Shown piece after piece: positions 38,293-47,271 of a stretch of 64,000 nucleotides of DNA; position 1 is the stretch's first letter, and each line of letters opens with the position of its first letter. This DNA comes from Flavobacterium ovatum (GTDB lineage Bacteria > Bacteroidota > Bacteroidia > Flavobacteriales > Flavobacteriaceae): contig NZ_CP160035.1 of assembly GCF_040703125.1 (NCBI RefSeq), forward strand, positions 1,116,001-1,180,000. The letters are read 5' to 3'. The position numbers were made by a program, and so were the translations under genes. Below the pieces are notes generated by a model. The model searched no databases and was not told the DNA's origin. It was given only the letters and a program-made list of their open reading frames with translations.

Positions 38293-38335
38293 AACACCTC
38301 TTTTTCGTACGCTTGTCCTACGAGAAGTAGGTGTT
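38293..38335 (+). terminator. Terminator of the susCD/beta-helix operon
   Basis: AACACCT (38293-38299) pairs with AGGTGTT (38329-38335), with inner TTTTTCGTA/TACGAGAAG pairing and a T-run. Confidence 0.8.
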
Positions 38336-38380
38336 TTTTCGGTTATTTAATTGGGGAATATTTTTGTAATCTTGTGCTTT

Positions 38381-38500
38381 GCGTGAGTGATGGAGGCAGG
38401 CTACCGAAGTAGCGCCGAGAGCCCGACAGCCTAATGCAATGTGGCCGATGCGCGCAAACAACTTTTGGCCAGATTGAGTTAGGGTGGCACGCCCAAATAA
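38381..38500 (+). repeat. Dispersed GCGTGA...GGCACGCCC element, copy B
   Basis: Starts GCGTGAGTGATGGAGG, has GCTACCGAAGTAGC in the first third and GGTGGCACGCCC at the end. It lies immediately upstream of the promoter of the hybrid sensor gene. Confidence 0.75.
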
Positions 38501-38513
38501 TTTTAAGAAAGAC

Positions 38514-38539
38514 TTGGCTTGATTTTAATTTGTACTTTG
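38514..38539 (+). promoter_or_regulatory. Putative promoter of the hybrid two-component sensor
   Basis: TTG (38514-38516) and TACTTTG (38533-38539, one base short of TAnnTTTG) spaced by 16 bases, about 26 bases before the ATG at 38566. Confidence 0.35.
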
Positions 38540-38565
38540 GAGGATTAGTAATAGTGTATCGTAAT

Positions 38566-41500
38566 ATGAAAAAAAGTATTTATCTCATTTTGTTTTTGAT
38601 TTTGGTGGTTCCTTTTCAATTCGTTTTTGGGCAGGAATCGGATAATTTAAAATTCAAACATTTTTCGTCGAAAGAAGGGTTGTCACAGAGTTCTGTGATT
38701 ACCATTTTTCAGGATAGTAAAGGCTATATTTGGTTTGGCACCAGAGATGGTTTGAATAAGTTTGACGGGAACAAATTTACCATTTATCGTTCTAATTATC
38801 GCGATAATAAGAGTTTGAGCAACAGTTGGGTGACTTCTATTTATGAAGATAGCAAAGGTATTTTGTGGATAGGTACGAAGGACGGGCTGAATAAATACAA
38901 CGCTAGTAAAGATAATTTTAAGCAGTATCATGCGTCAAATAAAGGCAATAGCATTTCGAATAACGAGATTTGGGGAATTACTGAAATTTCGCCTCAGGTT
39001 TTGATGGTAAGCACATCTAAGGGGATGAGTAAATTGAATACCAAAACAGATGTTTTCAACCATTGGTTTCATGATTTAAAAAATAAAAACTCGATTAGTG
39101 ACAATAGAACCCGAGGTTTTTTGAATACAAAAGACGGTAGATTGTGGATTATGACGGTTAACGCTATTGATGTTTATAATCCTAAGAAAAATAGTTTTGC
39201 TCACTACAATTATCCTGAAAGAACTTTGAAGGAATCGCATGTTAACAATGCGCCAACACTTTTTGAGGCCAAAAACGGAAAAATATGGATGGGCTATGAA
39301 GGTGGGTTGGCACTTTTTAATCCTCAAAAATTGATTTTTGAACCTTATAAAATGGGAGTAACGAGTTCGGTGCGAACCTTGTATGAAGATAAAAATCATC
39401 ATTTATGGATAGGTACATATTCGGGTTTGTATATTTTGAATAGCCAAAAACAAGAGGTTAAGAAGTATGTTCATAACGAAAATGATTCCAAAAGTTTGAG
39501 TCAGAATTCGATTTATAAAATCATAGAGGATTCCAAAGGAGATGTTTGGATTGGAACTTGGGCAGGCGGAATTAATTATTTTGATCGTAATTTTGATCGT
39601 TTTAAACAATTGACGGCAGGGACTAAAAATACCATGCTGAATTACAAAGTAGTGAGTTCTATAGTGGAAGAATCTCCAAATACATGGTGGATTGGAACTG
39701 AAGGAGGCGGACTGAATGTGTATGATAGAAGTACAGGATTGTTTAGTTATTTTACAAAAAATGATAATCCTAATAGCATTAGCTCCAACAATATCAAGTC
39801 GATGATTAAGGACAGAGAGGGGAATCTGTGGATAGGAACGCATGATGGAGGACTGAACTTTTTGAATAGCAAAGCAAAGCCTTATCGATTTTATCATTTT
39901 GATAAAACTGTTTCGGATGGTTTAAATATCAAGGATTGCAGGATTTTGTCTTTGTTTGAAGATAGTAATCGAAACATTTGGATAGGAACTTTGACCAATG
40001 GCTTGATTTTTTACAATAGAGAGACACAAATGTTTACAAAATTGCAAAAAGGAACTAAATCTATCTCCTGTATTGTAGCATCGTCTGATCCAAAATATAT
40101 TTTAATTGGTGGTACCAAAGGATTGGAAAAAGTAACTATTGATACTCAAAAAATAAGTGCTATTTCATTGCAAAGTGAGAACGATGATTATCATTTGATT
40201 AAATCAATTAATTGTATTTATGAGGATACAAATAAAAATTATTGGCTAGGAACCGAAGGTCAAGGCCTATTTGTTTTCCATTCGAAAACTAAAAAAACTG
40301 TTAATTACGGCAAAGCAGAGGGATTGCCAAATGAAATAATTTACGGCATTGTACCCGATAAAAATGATTTGTGGATAAGTACAAATGATGGGCTGAGTAA
40401 ATTGGATTTGAAAACGAATCAGTTTGAGAATTTTGATGAATCGGATGGGTTGCAGGGAAACGAATTTAATTACGGCTCTTTTTTGAAAACCTCACAAGGA
40501 GAGTTGATTTTTGGTGGACAAAATGGGCTGAATTATTTTTATTCTAAAAGTATAAAACCCAATACTCATTTTCCGGCATTGGACATTTATGCACTAGAAG
40601 TGAATAATAAACCTTTCCTGAAAATCACCGATTCTATCAAAGAAATTAAGCTGAAATACAATCAAAATGATTTTAACATTGATTTTGTGGCCTTGTCCTT
40701 TTCGCAACCAAATAAAAATAATTATGCGGTAAAACTGGAAGGTTTCGACCAAGAGTGGAGTTACATTGGCAACAAAAAAACGGTTACTTATACTAATATT
40801 GATGAAGGAACTTATGTTTTTAAAGTAAGATCGTCCAACAGTAACGGTCTTTGGAACGAAAAAGAAACTACAATAAAAATAAAAGTATTGCCTGCACCTT
40901 GGCATACTTGGTGGGCGTATTTGATTTATTTTCTTCTTATTTCGACGGCTTTGTATTTTGTTCGAAAGTTAATTATGATTCGAGTAGAAGAAAGAAACGA
41001 ACTTAAAAACGAGAAGATTGAAAAGGAAAAGCTAGAAGAAGTTAATAAACTGAAATTACAATTTTTTACCAATATTTCTCATGAGTTTAGAACGCCGCTT
41101 ACTTTGATTGTAGGGCCAGTGGAACAGTTGGTGAAAAACAAAGGCAATAATGATTTTGTAAAAAGAAACCTTGATACGATTCAGCGCAATACCAAAATTT
41201 TACTGCAATTAATTAATGAATTATTGGACTTCAGAAAAAGTGAAGACGGGAAATTCAAACTCAATGCTTCCAAAGATAATTTGATTCCGTTTGTCAAAAA
41301 CATCAAACTTTCTTTTGAAGAATTGGCACGACAAAAACAGATTAATTACGTTTTTTCGACCACAGATGCAGAAATTGAAATTTGGTTTGATAAAATCAAG
41401 ATGAACAAGATCTTTTTTAATTTGTTATCCAATGCTTTTAAGTTTTCGAGTGATAACAATAATTTGTTTCTCAATATTTCTAAAGTCAAAAACACAGAGC

Positions 41501-42684
41501 CTTCCGAGATAAAAGAGTTTGTGAAAATAGATATCATCAACTTTGTAAAGGTTATTCCAGCAGAACATATCAAGTTTATTTTTGAACGTTTTTATCAATT
41601 AGATCAAAAAGATGCTGAAACTGGTACCGGAATCGGACTCTCGTTAACCAAAAATTTGGTTGAACTTCACAAAGGAAAAATAGAAGTAAATAGTTCTGCC
41701 GAAAACGGAACTTGCTTTAGTGTGTATTTGCCAATAGGTAACGCGCATTTGTCTGCTGAAGAATGTGTAGATGAATATGATGAAACATTGGTAAACTTAG
41801 ATTTTCAAAAACCAATTTTGACTCCTATGATCCCAATGTTGGAAGACGAAGAAACGGAGGAAGAAATCGCTGCATTTGATAAAGCAGTACCCACGGTTTT
41901 GATAGTAGAAGATAATTTGGATGTACGCAATTTTGTAAAAAGCATCTTTGCAAATAAATACAATGTACTGGATGCCGAAAATGGAAAAGATGCTATTGAA
42001 ATTGCTCAAAAAGCACCAGTCGATTTGATTATTAGTGATGTGATGATGCCCATCATGGATGGATTTGAGTTGTGTAAAAAAATAAAAACGGATATTATAA
42101 CCAGTCATATTCCAGTCATTTTATTAACAGCCAAAACCTCAGATGTACATCGCGATGAAGGCTATAAATTGGGAGCCAATGCTTATATTACTAAACCTTT
42201 TGATGCCGAAATTTTAGGGATTAGAGTAGATAATTTATTGGGAACTAGAAAGCAGTTAATATCTAAATTTAAAAAAGATATTATTCTAGAACCGAAAGAG
42301 TTGACGATCACTTCTGCCGATGAGGTTTTTCTCGAAAAAGCCATTAAGATTGTAGAAGACAATATCTCTGATACCGAGTTTAATGTAATTACTTTTACCG
42401 AACAAATGAATATGAGTCGCTCTGTTTTGTTTCGAAAAATGAAAGTACTCACAGGACAATCTATTAATGAATTTGTGCGAACGATTAAACTAAAAAGAGC
42501 TGGGCAATTATTGATTCAAAGCCAAATGAATATATCGGATGTGGCTTATGAAGTTGGGTTTAATGATTTGAAATATTTTAGAAAATGTTTTAAAACCTTA
42601 TTCGAAGAAACTCCTAGCAGTTATAGATCCAAAAACGCAGTAGATAAAAATATTCCTTTTGAGGACGACGAAGAGGATTCTTAA
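38566..42684 (+). CDS. Hybrid two-component system sensor/regulator (HTCS)
   Basis: One-protein signalling system that senses a periplasmic oligosaccharide and activates PUL genes. 1372 residues. Signal peptide ending FQFVFG-QES; a periplasmic two-propeller sensor of Reg_prop repeats (DSKGYIWFGTRDGLNKFDG type, about 25-680); a Y_Y_Y domain (about 690-785, ending in GLWNEKETTIKIKVLPAPWHTWW); one membrane helix; HisKA with phospho-His in NISHEFRTPL (His 839); an ATPase domain (NLLSNAFKFS, GTGIGLSLTKNLVELHKG); a receiver with phospho-Asp in LIISDVMMPIMDG (Asp 1158) and Lys in YITKPF; and a C-terminal AraC-type HTH. The frame is open from 38434, but the signal peptide and promoter fix the start at 38566. 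All catalytic residues are present. Confidence 0.96.
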   Translation: MKKSIYLILFLILVVPFQFVFGQESDNLKFKHFSSKEGLSQSSVITIFQDSKGYIWFGTRDGLNKFDGNKFTIYRSNYRDNKSLSNSWVTSIYEDSKGILWIGTKDGLNKYNASKDNFKQYHASNKGNSISNNEIWGITEISPQVLMVSTSKGMSKLNTKTDVFNHWFHDLKNKNSISDNRTRGFLNTKDGRLWIMTVNAIDVYNPKKNSFAHYNYPERTLKESHVNNAPTLFEAKNGKIWMGYEGGLALFNPQKLIFEPYKMGVTSSVRTLYEDKNHHLWIGTYSGLYILNSQKQEVKKYVHNENDSKSLSQNSIYKIIEDSKGDVWIGTWAGGINYFDRNFDRFKQLTAGTKNTMLNYKVVSSIVEESPNTWWIGTEGGGLNVYDRSTGLFSYFTKNDNPNSISSNNIKSMIKDREGNLWIGTHDGGLNFLNSKAKPYRFYHFDKTVSDGLNIKDCRILSLFEDSNRNIWIGTLTNGLIFYNRETQMFTKLQKGTKSISCIVASSDPKYILIGGTKGLEKVTIDTQKISAISLQSENDDYHLIKSINCIYEDTNKNYWLGTEGQGLFVFHSKTKKTVNYGKAEGLPNEIIYGIVPDKNDLWISTNDGLSKLDLKTNQFENFDESDGLQGNEFNYGSFLKTSQGELIFGGQNGLNYFYSKSIKPNTHFPALDIYALEVNNKPFLKITDSIKEIKLKYNQNDFNIDFVALSFSQPNKNNYAVKLEGFDQEWSYIGNKKTVTYTNIDEGTYVFKVRSSNSNGLWNEKETTIKIKVLPAPWHTWWAYLIYFLLISTALYFVRKLIMIRVEERNELKNEKIEKEKLEEVNKLKLQFFTNISHEFRTPLTLIVGPVEQLVKNKGNNDFVKRNLDTIQRNTKILLQLINELLDFRKSEDGKFKLNASKDNLIPFVKNIKLSFEELARQKQINYVFSTTDAEIEIWFDKIKMNKIFFNLLSNAFKFSSDNNNLFLNISKVKNTEPSEIKEFVKIDIINFVKVIPAEHIKFIFERFYQLDQKDAETGTGIGLSLTKNLVELHKGKIEVNSSAENGTCFSVYLPIGNAHLSAEECVDEYDETLVNLDFQKPILTPMIPMLEDEETEEEIAAFDKAVPTVLIVEDNLDVRNFVKSIFANKYNVLDAENGKDAIEIAQKAPVDLIISDVMMPIMDGFELCKKIKTDIITSHIPVILLTAKTSDVHRDEGYKLGANAYITKPFDAEILGIRVDNLLGTRKQLISKFKKDIILEPKELTITSADEVFLEKAIKIVEDNISDTEFNVITFTEQMNMSRSVLFRKMKVLTGQSINEFVRTIKLKRAGQLLIQSQMNISDVAYEVGFNDLKYFRKCFKTLFEETPSSYRSKNAVDKNIPFEDDEEDS

Positions 42685-42700
42685 TTATTCAGTTACTATA

Positions 42701-42727
42701 AAAAGCAGTTTGTAAGGAACTGCTTTT
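42701..42727 (+). terminator. Terminator after the hybrid sensor gene
   Basis: AAAAGCAGTT pairs with AACTGCTTTT (42701-42710 with 42718-42727), followed by a T-run. It separates the regulator from the GH88/sulfatase operon. Confidence 0.85.
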
Positions 42728-42922
42728 TTTAGGTGTCGATTCTGTTAAAATATTGTTTGTAGTTGTAGTTTGCTGTTTTATATGTAGTTATGTTTTATAT
42801 GTTTTGATATAATGAGCTTTTTACCCCCTACATAAGGACAATTTATCGCCTATTATTGTTCGAAAAGCGGCGGATATTGCAACTTAATTAGAGCATTATA
42901 ATTAATTATCAAATAAAATAAA

Positions 42923-44110
42923 ATGAGAGTTGTAAAATCATTTATCGCCCTACTATTTATTGGCAGCTTGTTGCAAGGCTGTATGTCTTCAACCACGATC
43001 AATAAACCGATTAAAAATTCAGAAGAGCAATTCAGCCTATTGTTAGAGGAAGCAGAAAAAGCCGATAGGATTCCAAGAACATTGGATGAGAATGGAAATA
43101 TGCATTGGGCAAATCCAAAATTTGACTGGACAGAAGGCTTCTTTCCTGGTAGTTGTTGGTATCTCTATGAAGCCACCAAGGACGAAAAATGGAAAAAAGC
43201 TGCTGAAAAATTTCAAGGATTATTTGAAGATCATAAAATGAGACAAGACAACCATGACTTGGGTTTTGTTTTTAATTGCTCGTATGGTAACGGCTATCGA
43301 TTGACCAAAAATGAAAAATTCAAAGCAGTGATGATTCAAGCTGCCAATTCATTAATCACACGTTTCAACCCTACCGTAGGATGTATTAAAAGCTGGGATG
43401 TAGATTCAGGCTGGCAAGCAACTAGAGGATGGGAATTTCCGGTAATCATTGACAATATGATGAATTTGGAATTGCTGTTCAAAGTGTCTGAAATGACTGG
43501 TGATTCAAAGTATAAAGAAATTGCCATAGCGCATGCCAATACAACCATGAAAAATCATTACCGTCCGGATTACAGTTCTTTTCATGTAATTGATTATGAT
43601 CCAATAACTGGAGCAGTACGTAATAAAAATACGGCTCAAGGCTATGCTGATGATAGTTCATGGGCAAGGGGACAAGCTTGGGGGCTTTATGGATATACGG
43701 TTTGTTATCGTTATACCAATGACAAAAAATATCTGGAACAAGCAGAGAAAATCGCCAATTATATTCTGACGTACAAAGGAACTCCCAAAGACGGAATACC
43801 ATATTGGGATTATGATGCGCCAAAAATTCCAAATGAACCTCGTGATGTATCTGCGGCAGCGGTTACGGCCTCAGCTTTAATGGAGTTAGATAAATATTCA
43901 AAAGAATCGTATTCGAATGAGATTAATACCATAATGACCTCATTGGCTTCAAGCGAATACACGGCTACAAAAGGTTCTAATAAAAATTTTATATTAAAAC
44001 ACAGTGTGGGTAGTATTCCGCATGGGAATGAAATTGACGTTCCTTTGAACTATGCCGATTATTATTATCTGGAAGCTTTGGTACGTTTGACTGAATTACC
44101 AAAAAAATAA
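42923..44110 (+). CDS. GH88 unsaturated glucuronyl hydrolase (lipoprotein)
   Basis: Removes the 4,5-unsaturated uronic acid left at the non-reducing end by polysaccharide lyases. 395 residues with lipobox LLQGCMSS (Cys 20). The (alpha/alpha)6 barrel carries the two catalytic Asp motifs of the family: HDLGF (Asp 112) and PVIIDNMMNLELL (Asp 177), matching Asp88 and Asp149 of the Bacillus enzyme, plus DDSSWARGQAWGLYG. First gene of a tightly spaced operon (gaps 4-19 bases) with two sulfatases, the GH43-like gene and the GH-A-like gene. It implies that a lyase acts upstream and that KduI/KduD (56221-57876) use the product. Confidence 0.94.
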   Translation: MRVVKSFIALLFIGSLLQGCMSSTTINKPIKNSEEQFSLLLEEAEKADRIPRTLDENGNMHWANPKFDWTEGFFPGSCWYLYEATKDEKWKKAAEKFQGLFEDHKMRQDNHDLGFVFNCSYGNGYRLTKNEKFKAVMIQAANSLITRFNPTVGCIKSWDVDSGWQATRGWEFPVIIDNMMNLELLFKVSEMTGDSKYKEIAIAHANTTMKNHYRPDYSSFHVIDYDPITGAVRNKNTAQGYADDSSWARGQAWGLYGYTVCYRYTNDKKYLEQAEKIANYILTYKGTPKDGIPYWDYDAPKIPNEPRDVSAAAVTASALMELDKYSKESYSNEINTIMTSLASSEYTATKGSNKNFILKHSVGSIPHGNEIDVPLNYADYYYLEALVRLTELPKK

Positions 44111-44123
44111 ATCAATATAAAGG

Positions 44124-45695
44124 ATGAAAAATTTAGGAATCTACTTGTTGTTTGCCTTTGTTTCGATAAGCAGTCAATCACAAATCAAGAAAAAAGCAGT
44201 TGTGGCAACCAAGCCCAATATTTTAATTATTTTTCCCGACCAATTGCGCAGGTATAGCGCAGGATTTTGGTCAGAAGCGCCGTATCGCCAGCACGTGATC
44301 GGGAAACCAGATCCAGTGGTAACGCCAACCATTGACAAACTAGCAAAAAATGGTGTGGTCGTGACCAAAGGGATTAGTAATTTTCCTTTATGCAGTCCCT
44401 ACCGTGGGATGTTACTTTCTGGAATGTATCCTGAGCAAAACGGAATTTGGAATAATTGCAAAAAAGACAGAGACGAAAGTCTGAAAGATGACGTGCAAAC
44501 CATTACCGATTTGTTTTATGGCGCTGGGTACAATACGGCCTATTTTGGAAAATGCCATTGGTTAAAAAATGAGCCTTTATTTGATACTAAAGGAAATTAT
44601 AAAGGAACGCTTGAAGCTCCTGGAGGGAATTATGTCAATGAATACGACACGTATATTCCGACGGGTGTAAAAAGACATCATATCGAATATTTCTATCAGG
44701 CCTTAAAAGACGAACATTTTAACCCACATATTTATTCGAGTGACCCCGCAGCAATTGATGGAAAAAAGGATGGAGAGTTGTTTTTACCTAAAATTTATTC
44801 ACCAAAAAATGAAGCGGCAAAAATTGTAGATTACCTTAAGAATGATCGGAATCAAAGAGATACTTCTAAACCATTTTGTATGATTTGGGCAATGAATCCG
44901 CCACATAATCCTTGGGACGAAAAAAACACCGATATGGATATGCTTCATCAATATTATGATACAGATAAGTTTCCTAAATTAGATACGTCATTAGTAGTCC
45001 GTGAAAATGCCGATTTAAAAGTAGCCAATTATGCTCGTCATTATTTTGCAAATGTGACCAGTAGCGATGCTTATATGGGCGTAGTGATTGAAGAACTCGA
45101 AAGAATGGGAGCTTTAGACAATACCATTGTTATTTTTACTTCAGATCACGGTGAAATGTTAGGAAGCCACGGACACGAAGGGAAAAATTACATCGAAATG
45201 GAATCAATGGCGATTCCGTTTGTGGTACATTGGCCAAAAGGTTTGAAAGCTGGAATCCAAGATTTAATGTTAAGTGCGCCAGATGTATTACCAACGGCCA
45301 TGGGATTAGCAGGTTTATCACAGCAGATTCCAAATACGGTTCAAGGAACAAATTTTTCTGATTTGTTGCAAAATCCGAAAACAACAACAGTCAAAAAGCC
45401 AGAAGCAATTCTACTAATGTTAGGCAATTCAAGAGGAGTTCTGACGGATAGATATACCTTATGTATTGAAGAAAATAAAACGCCTTGGGACAAAAAAGAA
45501 GTAAAAGATTTAGCTCGAACTTTTATTTATGATAATAAAAATGATCCGTATCAATTGAAAAAAATCAGTTTTAAGGAACAGCCCGAAGTGGCAAAAAAGC
45601 TTTTGGTACAATTGGGCGAGAAATTAAAAATGGCTAACGACCCTTGGTACAAAAGCAAAAAATACAATGATTTAATTCCTTACCCAAAAAACTAG
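44124..45695 (+). CDS. Sulfatase (S1 family), copy 1
   Basis: Formylglycine-dependent arylsulfatase-type enzyme removing sulfate esters from saccharides. 523 residues with a signal peptide (LLFAFVSISSQSQ). Metal-binding NILIIFPDQLRR (about 32-43) and the maturation motif CSPYR (Cys 90, in NFPLCSPYRGMLLSG) mark the active site; IVIFTSDHGEMLGSHGHEGK gives further metal ligands. The formylglycine-generating enzyme is not in the window. The next gene is a close tandem paralogue. The specific sulfated position cannot be read from sequence. Confidence 0.94.
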   Translation: MKNLGIYLLFAFVSISSQSQIKKKAVVATKPNILIIFPDQLRRYSAGFWSEAPYRQHVIGKPDPVVTPTIDKLAKNGVVVTKGISNFPLCSPYRGMLLSGMYPEQNGIWNNCKKDRDESLKDDVQTITDLFYGAGYNTAYFGKCHWLKNEPLFDTKGNYKGTLEAPGGNYVNEYDTYIPTGVKRHHIEYFYQALKDEHFNPHIYSSDPAAIDGKKDGELFLPKIYSPKNEAAKIVDYLKNDRNQRDTSKPFCMIWAMNPPHNPWDEKNTDMDMLHQYYDTDKFPKLDTSLVVRENADLKVANYARHYFANVTSSDAYMGVVIEELERMGALDNTIVIFTSDHGEMLGSHGHEGKNYIEMESMAIPFVVHWPKGLKAGIQDLMLSAPDVLPTAMGLAGLSQQIPNTVQGTNFSDLLQNPKTTTVKKPEAILLMLGNSRGVLTDRYTLCIEENKTPWDKKEVKDLARTFIYDNKNDPYQLKKISFKEQPEVAKKLLVQLGEKLKMANDPWYKSKKYNDLIPYPKN

Positions 45696-45699
45696 CGAT

Positions 45700-47262
45700 A
45701 TGAAATTTGGAACCATAGTTTTAGCAGCAATAAGTATGTTGTCAGTAGGCTGTCAATCTCAAAAAAAGAAAGTAATCACAAACTCGGATAAACCTAATAT
45801 TTTAATCATCTTTCCAGATCAATTGCGCCGTTATAGCGCTGGATTTTGGTCGGAACCAGGCTATAAAGAATATGTAATTGGAAAATCAGATCCTGTTTAT
45901 ACACCAAATATCGATCTGTTGGCCAAAAATGGTGTGGTTGTAACTAAAGGGATTAGTAATTTTCCGTTGTGTAGTCCGTATCGAGGTATGCTGATGTCTG
46001 GAATGTATCCTGAACAAAATGGAATTTGGAATAACTGCATTAAAGGGCGTACAGAGAATTTAAAAGACGAGGTACAAGCCATTCCTGATTTATTTTTAAA
46101 GGCAGGATATAATACATCGTACTTCGGAAAAACGCATTGGCATATTACCGAACCATTATTCGATAAAAAAGGAAATTATGTGGGGACGGACAAAGAACCT
46201 GGTGGGAATTACGTAAATACTTATGATACCTATGTGCCTAATGGAAGACCCCGTCACGGGATAGAATATTTTTACCAATCTGTAAAAGACGATCATTATA
46301 ATCCTCATATTTATTCGAATGATCCTGGGGCAATTGAGGGTAAAAAAGATGGTGAATTGCATTTGCCAAAAGTGTTTTCACCTAAAAATGAAGCTGCTAA
46401 AATTGTAGATTATTTACGCAATAGTAGAGGGCAAAGAGACACTTCAAAACCCTTTTGTATGATGTGGGCACTCAACCCTCCACATAGCCCATGGGATGAT
46501 GGGAATACCGATATGGAAACTTTAAAAGAATATTATGATACCGATAAATTCCCGAAAATAGACCATTCTTTGGTGGTGCGTGATAATGCAAGTTTGGAAG
46601 TGGCCAAATATGCACGTAATTATTTTGCCAATGTCACTAGTACCGATAAATATATCGGAATTGTTTTGGACGAACTCAAAAAAATGGGAGTATTGGACAA
46701 TACTATCGTGATTTTTACCTCAGATCATGGTGAAATGTTAGGGAGCCATGATGATGAAGGCAAGAATGTTATCGAAATGGAAGCTATGGCAATTCCGCTA
46801 ATTGTACATTGGCCGAAAGGCTTAAAAAAAGGAATTGTAGACGTTTTGTTCAGTGCACCAGATGTATTGCCCACAGTGATGGGATTGGCTGGATTGAAAA
46901 CTGAAATTCCAGCTGAAGTACAAGGACTGAATCTTGCCGATATACTTGAAAATCCGCTGGCAACTAAACTCAAAAAACCAGAATCACTATTGTTGATGCT
47001 TTCACATTCTCGTGGTGTCTTGACAGATAGGTACACGCTTTGTGTGAACGAAAATAAAAAAGCCACCAAAGAATTGGGTGAAACCTTTTTCTATGACAAT
47101 TTGAAAGATCCGTACCAATTCAAAAAAATTAGTTTGAAGGACGAACCAGAAGTTGCCAAAGAATTATTAGTCCAATTGGGTATTAAATTAAAAATGGCTA
47201 ACGACCCTTGGTACAAAACCAAAAAATTCAGTTCGCTAATTCCATATCCAAAAAATAAATAA
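45700..47262 (+). CDS. Sulfatase (S1 family), copy 2 (lipoprotein)
   Basis: 520 residues, strongly similar along its length to the preceding sulfatase and starting four bases after it, so it is a tandem duplicate. It has the same active-site motif CSPYR (Cys 91) and TSDHGEMLGSHDDEGK. Unlike copy 1 it carries a lipobox (MLSVGCQSQ, Cys 18), so the two enzymes probably differ in location: one soluble periplasmic, one membrane-anchored. Some substrate-loop differences (for example KRHHIEYFY versus RPRHGIEYFY) may reflect different specificities. Confidence 0.94.
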   Translation: MKFGTIVLAAISMLSVGCQSQKKKVITNSDKPNILIIFPDQLRRYSAGFWSEPGYKEYVIGKSDPVYTPNIDLLAKNGVVVTKGISNFPLCSPYRGMLMSGMYPEQNGIWNNCIKGRTENLKDEVQAIPDLFLKAGYNTSYFGKTHWHITEPLFDKKGNYVGTDKEPGGNYVNTYDTYVPNGRPRHGIEYFYQSVKDDHYNPHIYSNDPGAIEGKKDGELHLPKVFSPKNEAAKIVDYLRNSRGQRDTSKPFCMMWALNPPHSPWDDGNTDMETLKEYYDTDKFPKIDHSLVVRDNASLEVAKYARNYFANVTSTDKYIGIVLDELKKMGVLDNTIVIFTSDHGEMLGSHDDEGKNVIEMEAMAIPLIVHWPKGLKKGIVDVLFSAPDVLPTVMGLAGLKTEIPAEVQGLNLADILENPLATKLKKPESLLLMLSHSRGVLTDRYTLCVNENKKATKELGETFFYDNLKDPYQFKKISLKDEPEVAKELLVQLGIKLKMANDPWYKTKKFSSLIPYPKNK

Positions 47263-47271
47263 AGCCAAGTT

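Noticed and set aside
38434..38565. 44-residue N-terminal extension of the hybrid sensor
   Set aside because: It translates the dispersed repeat element and would place the signal peptide internally.
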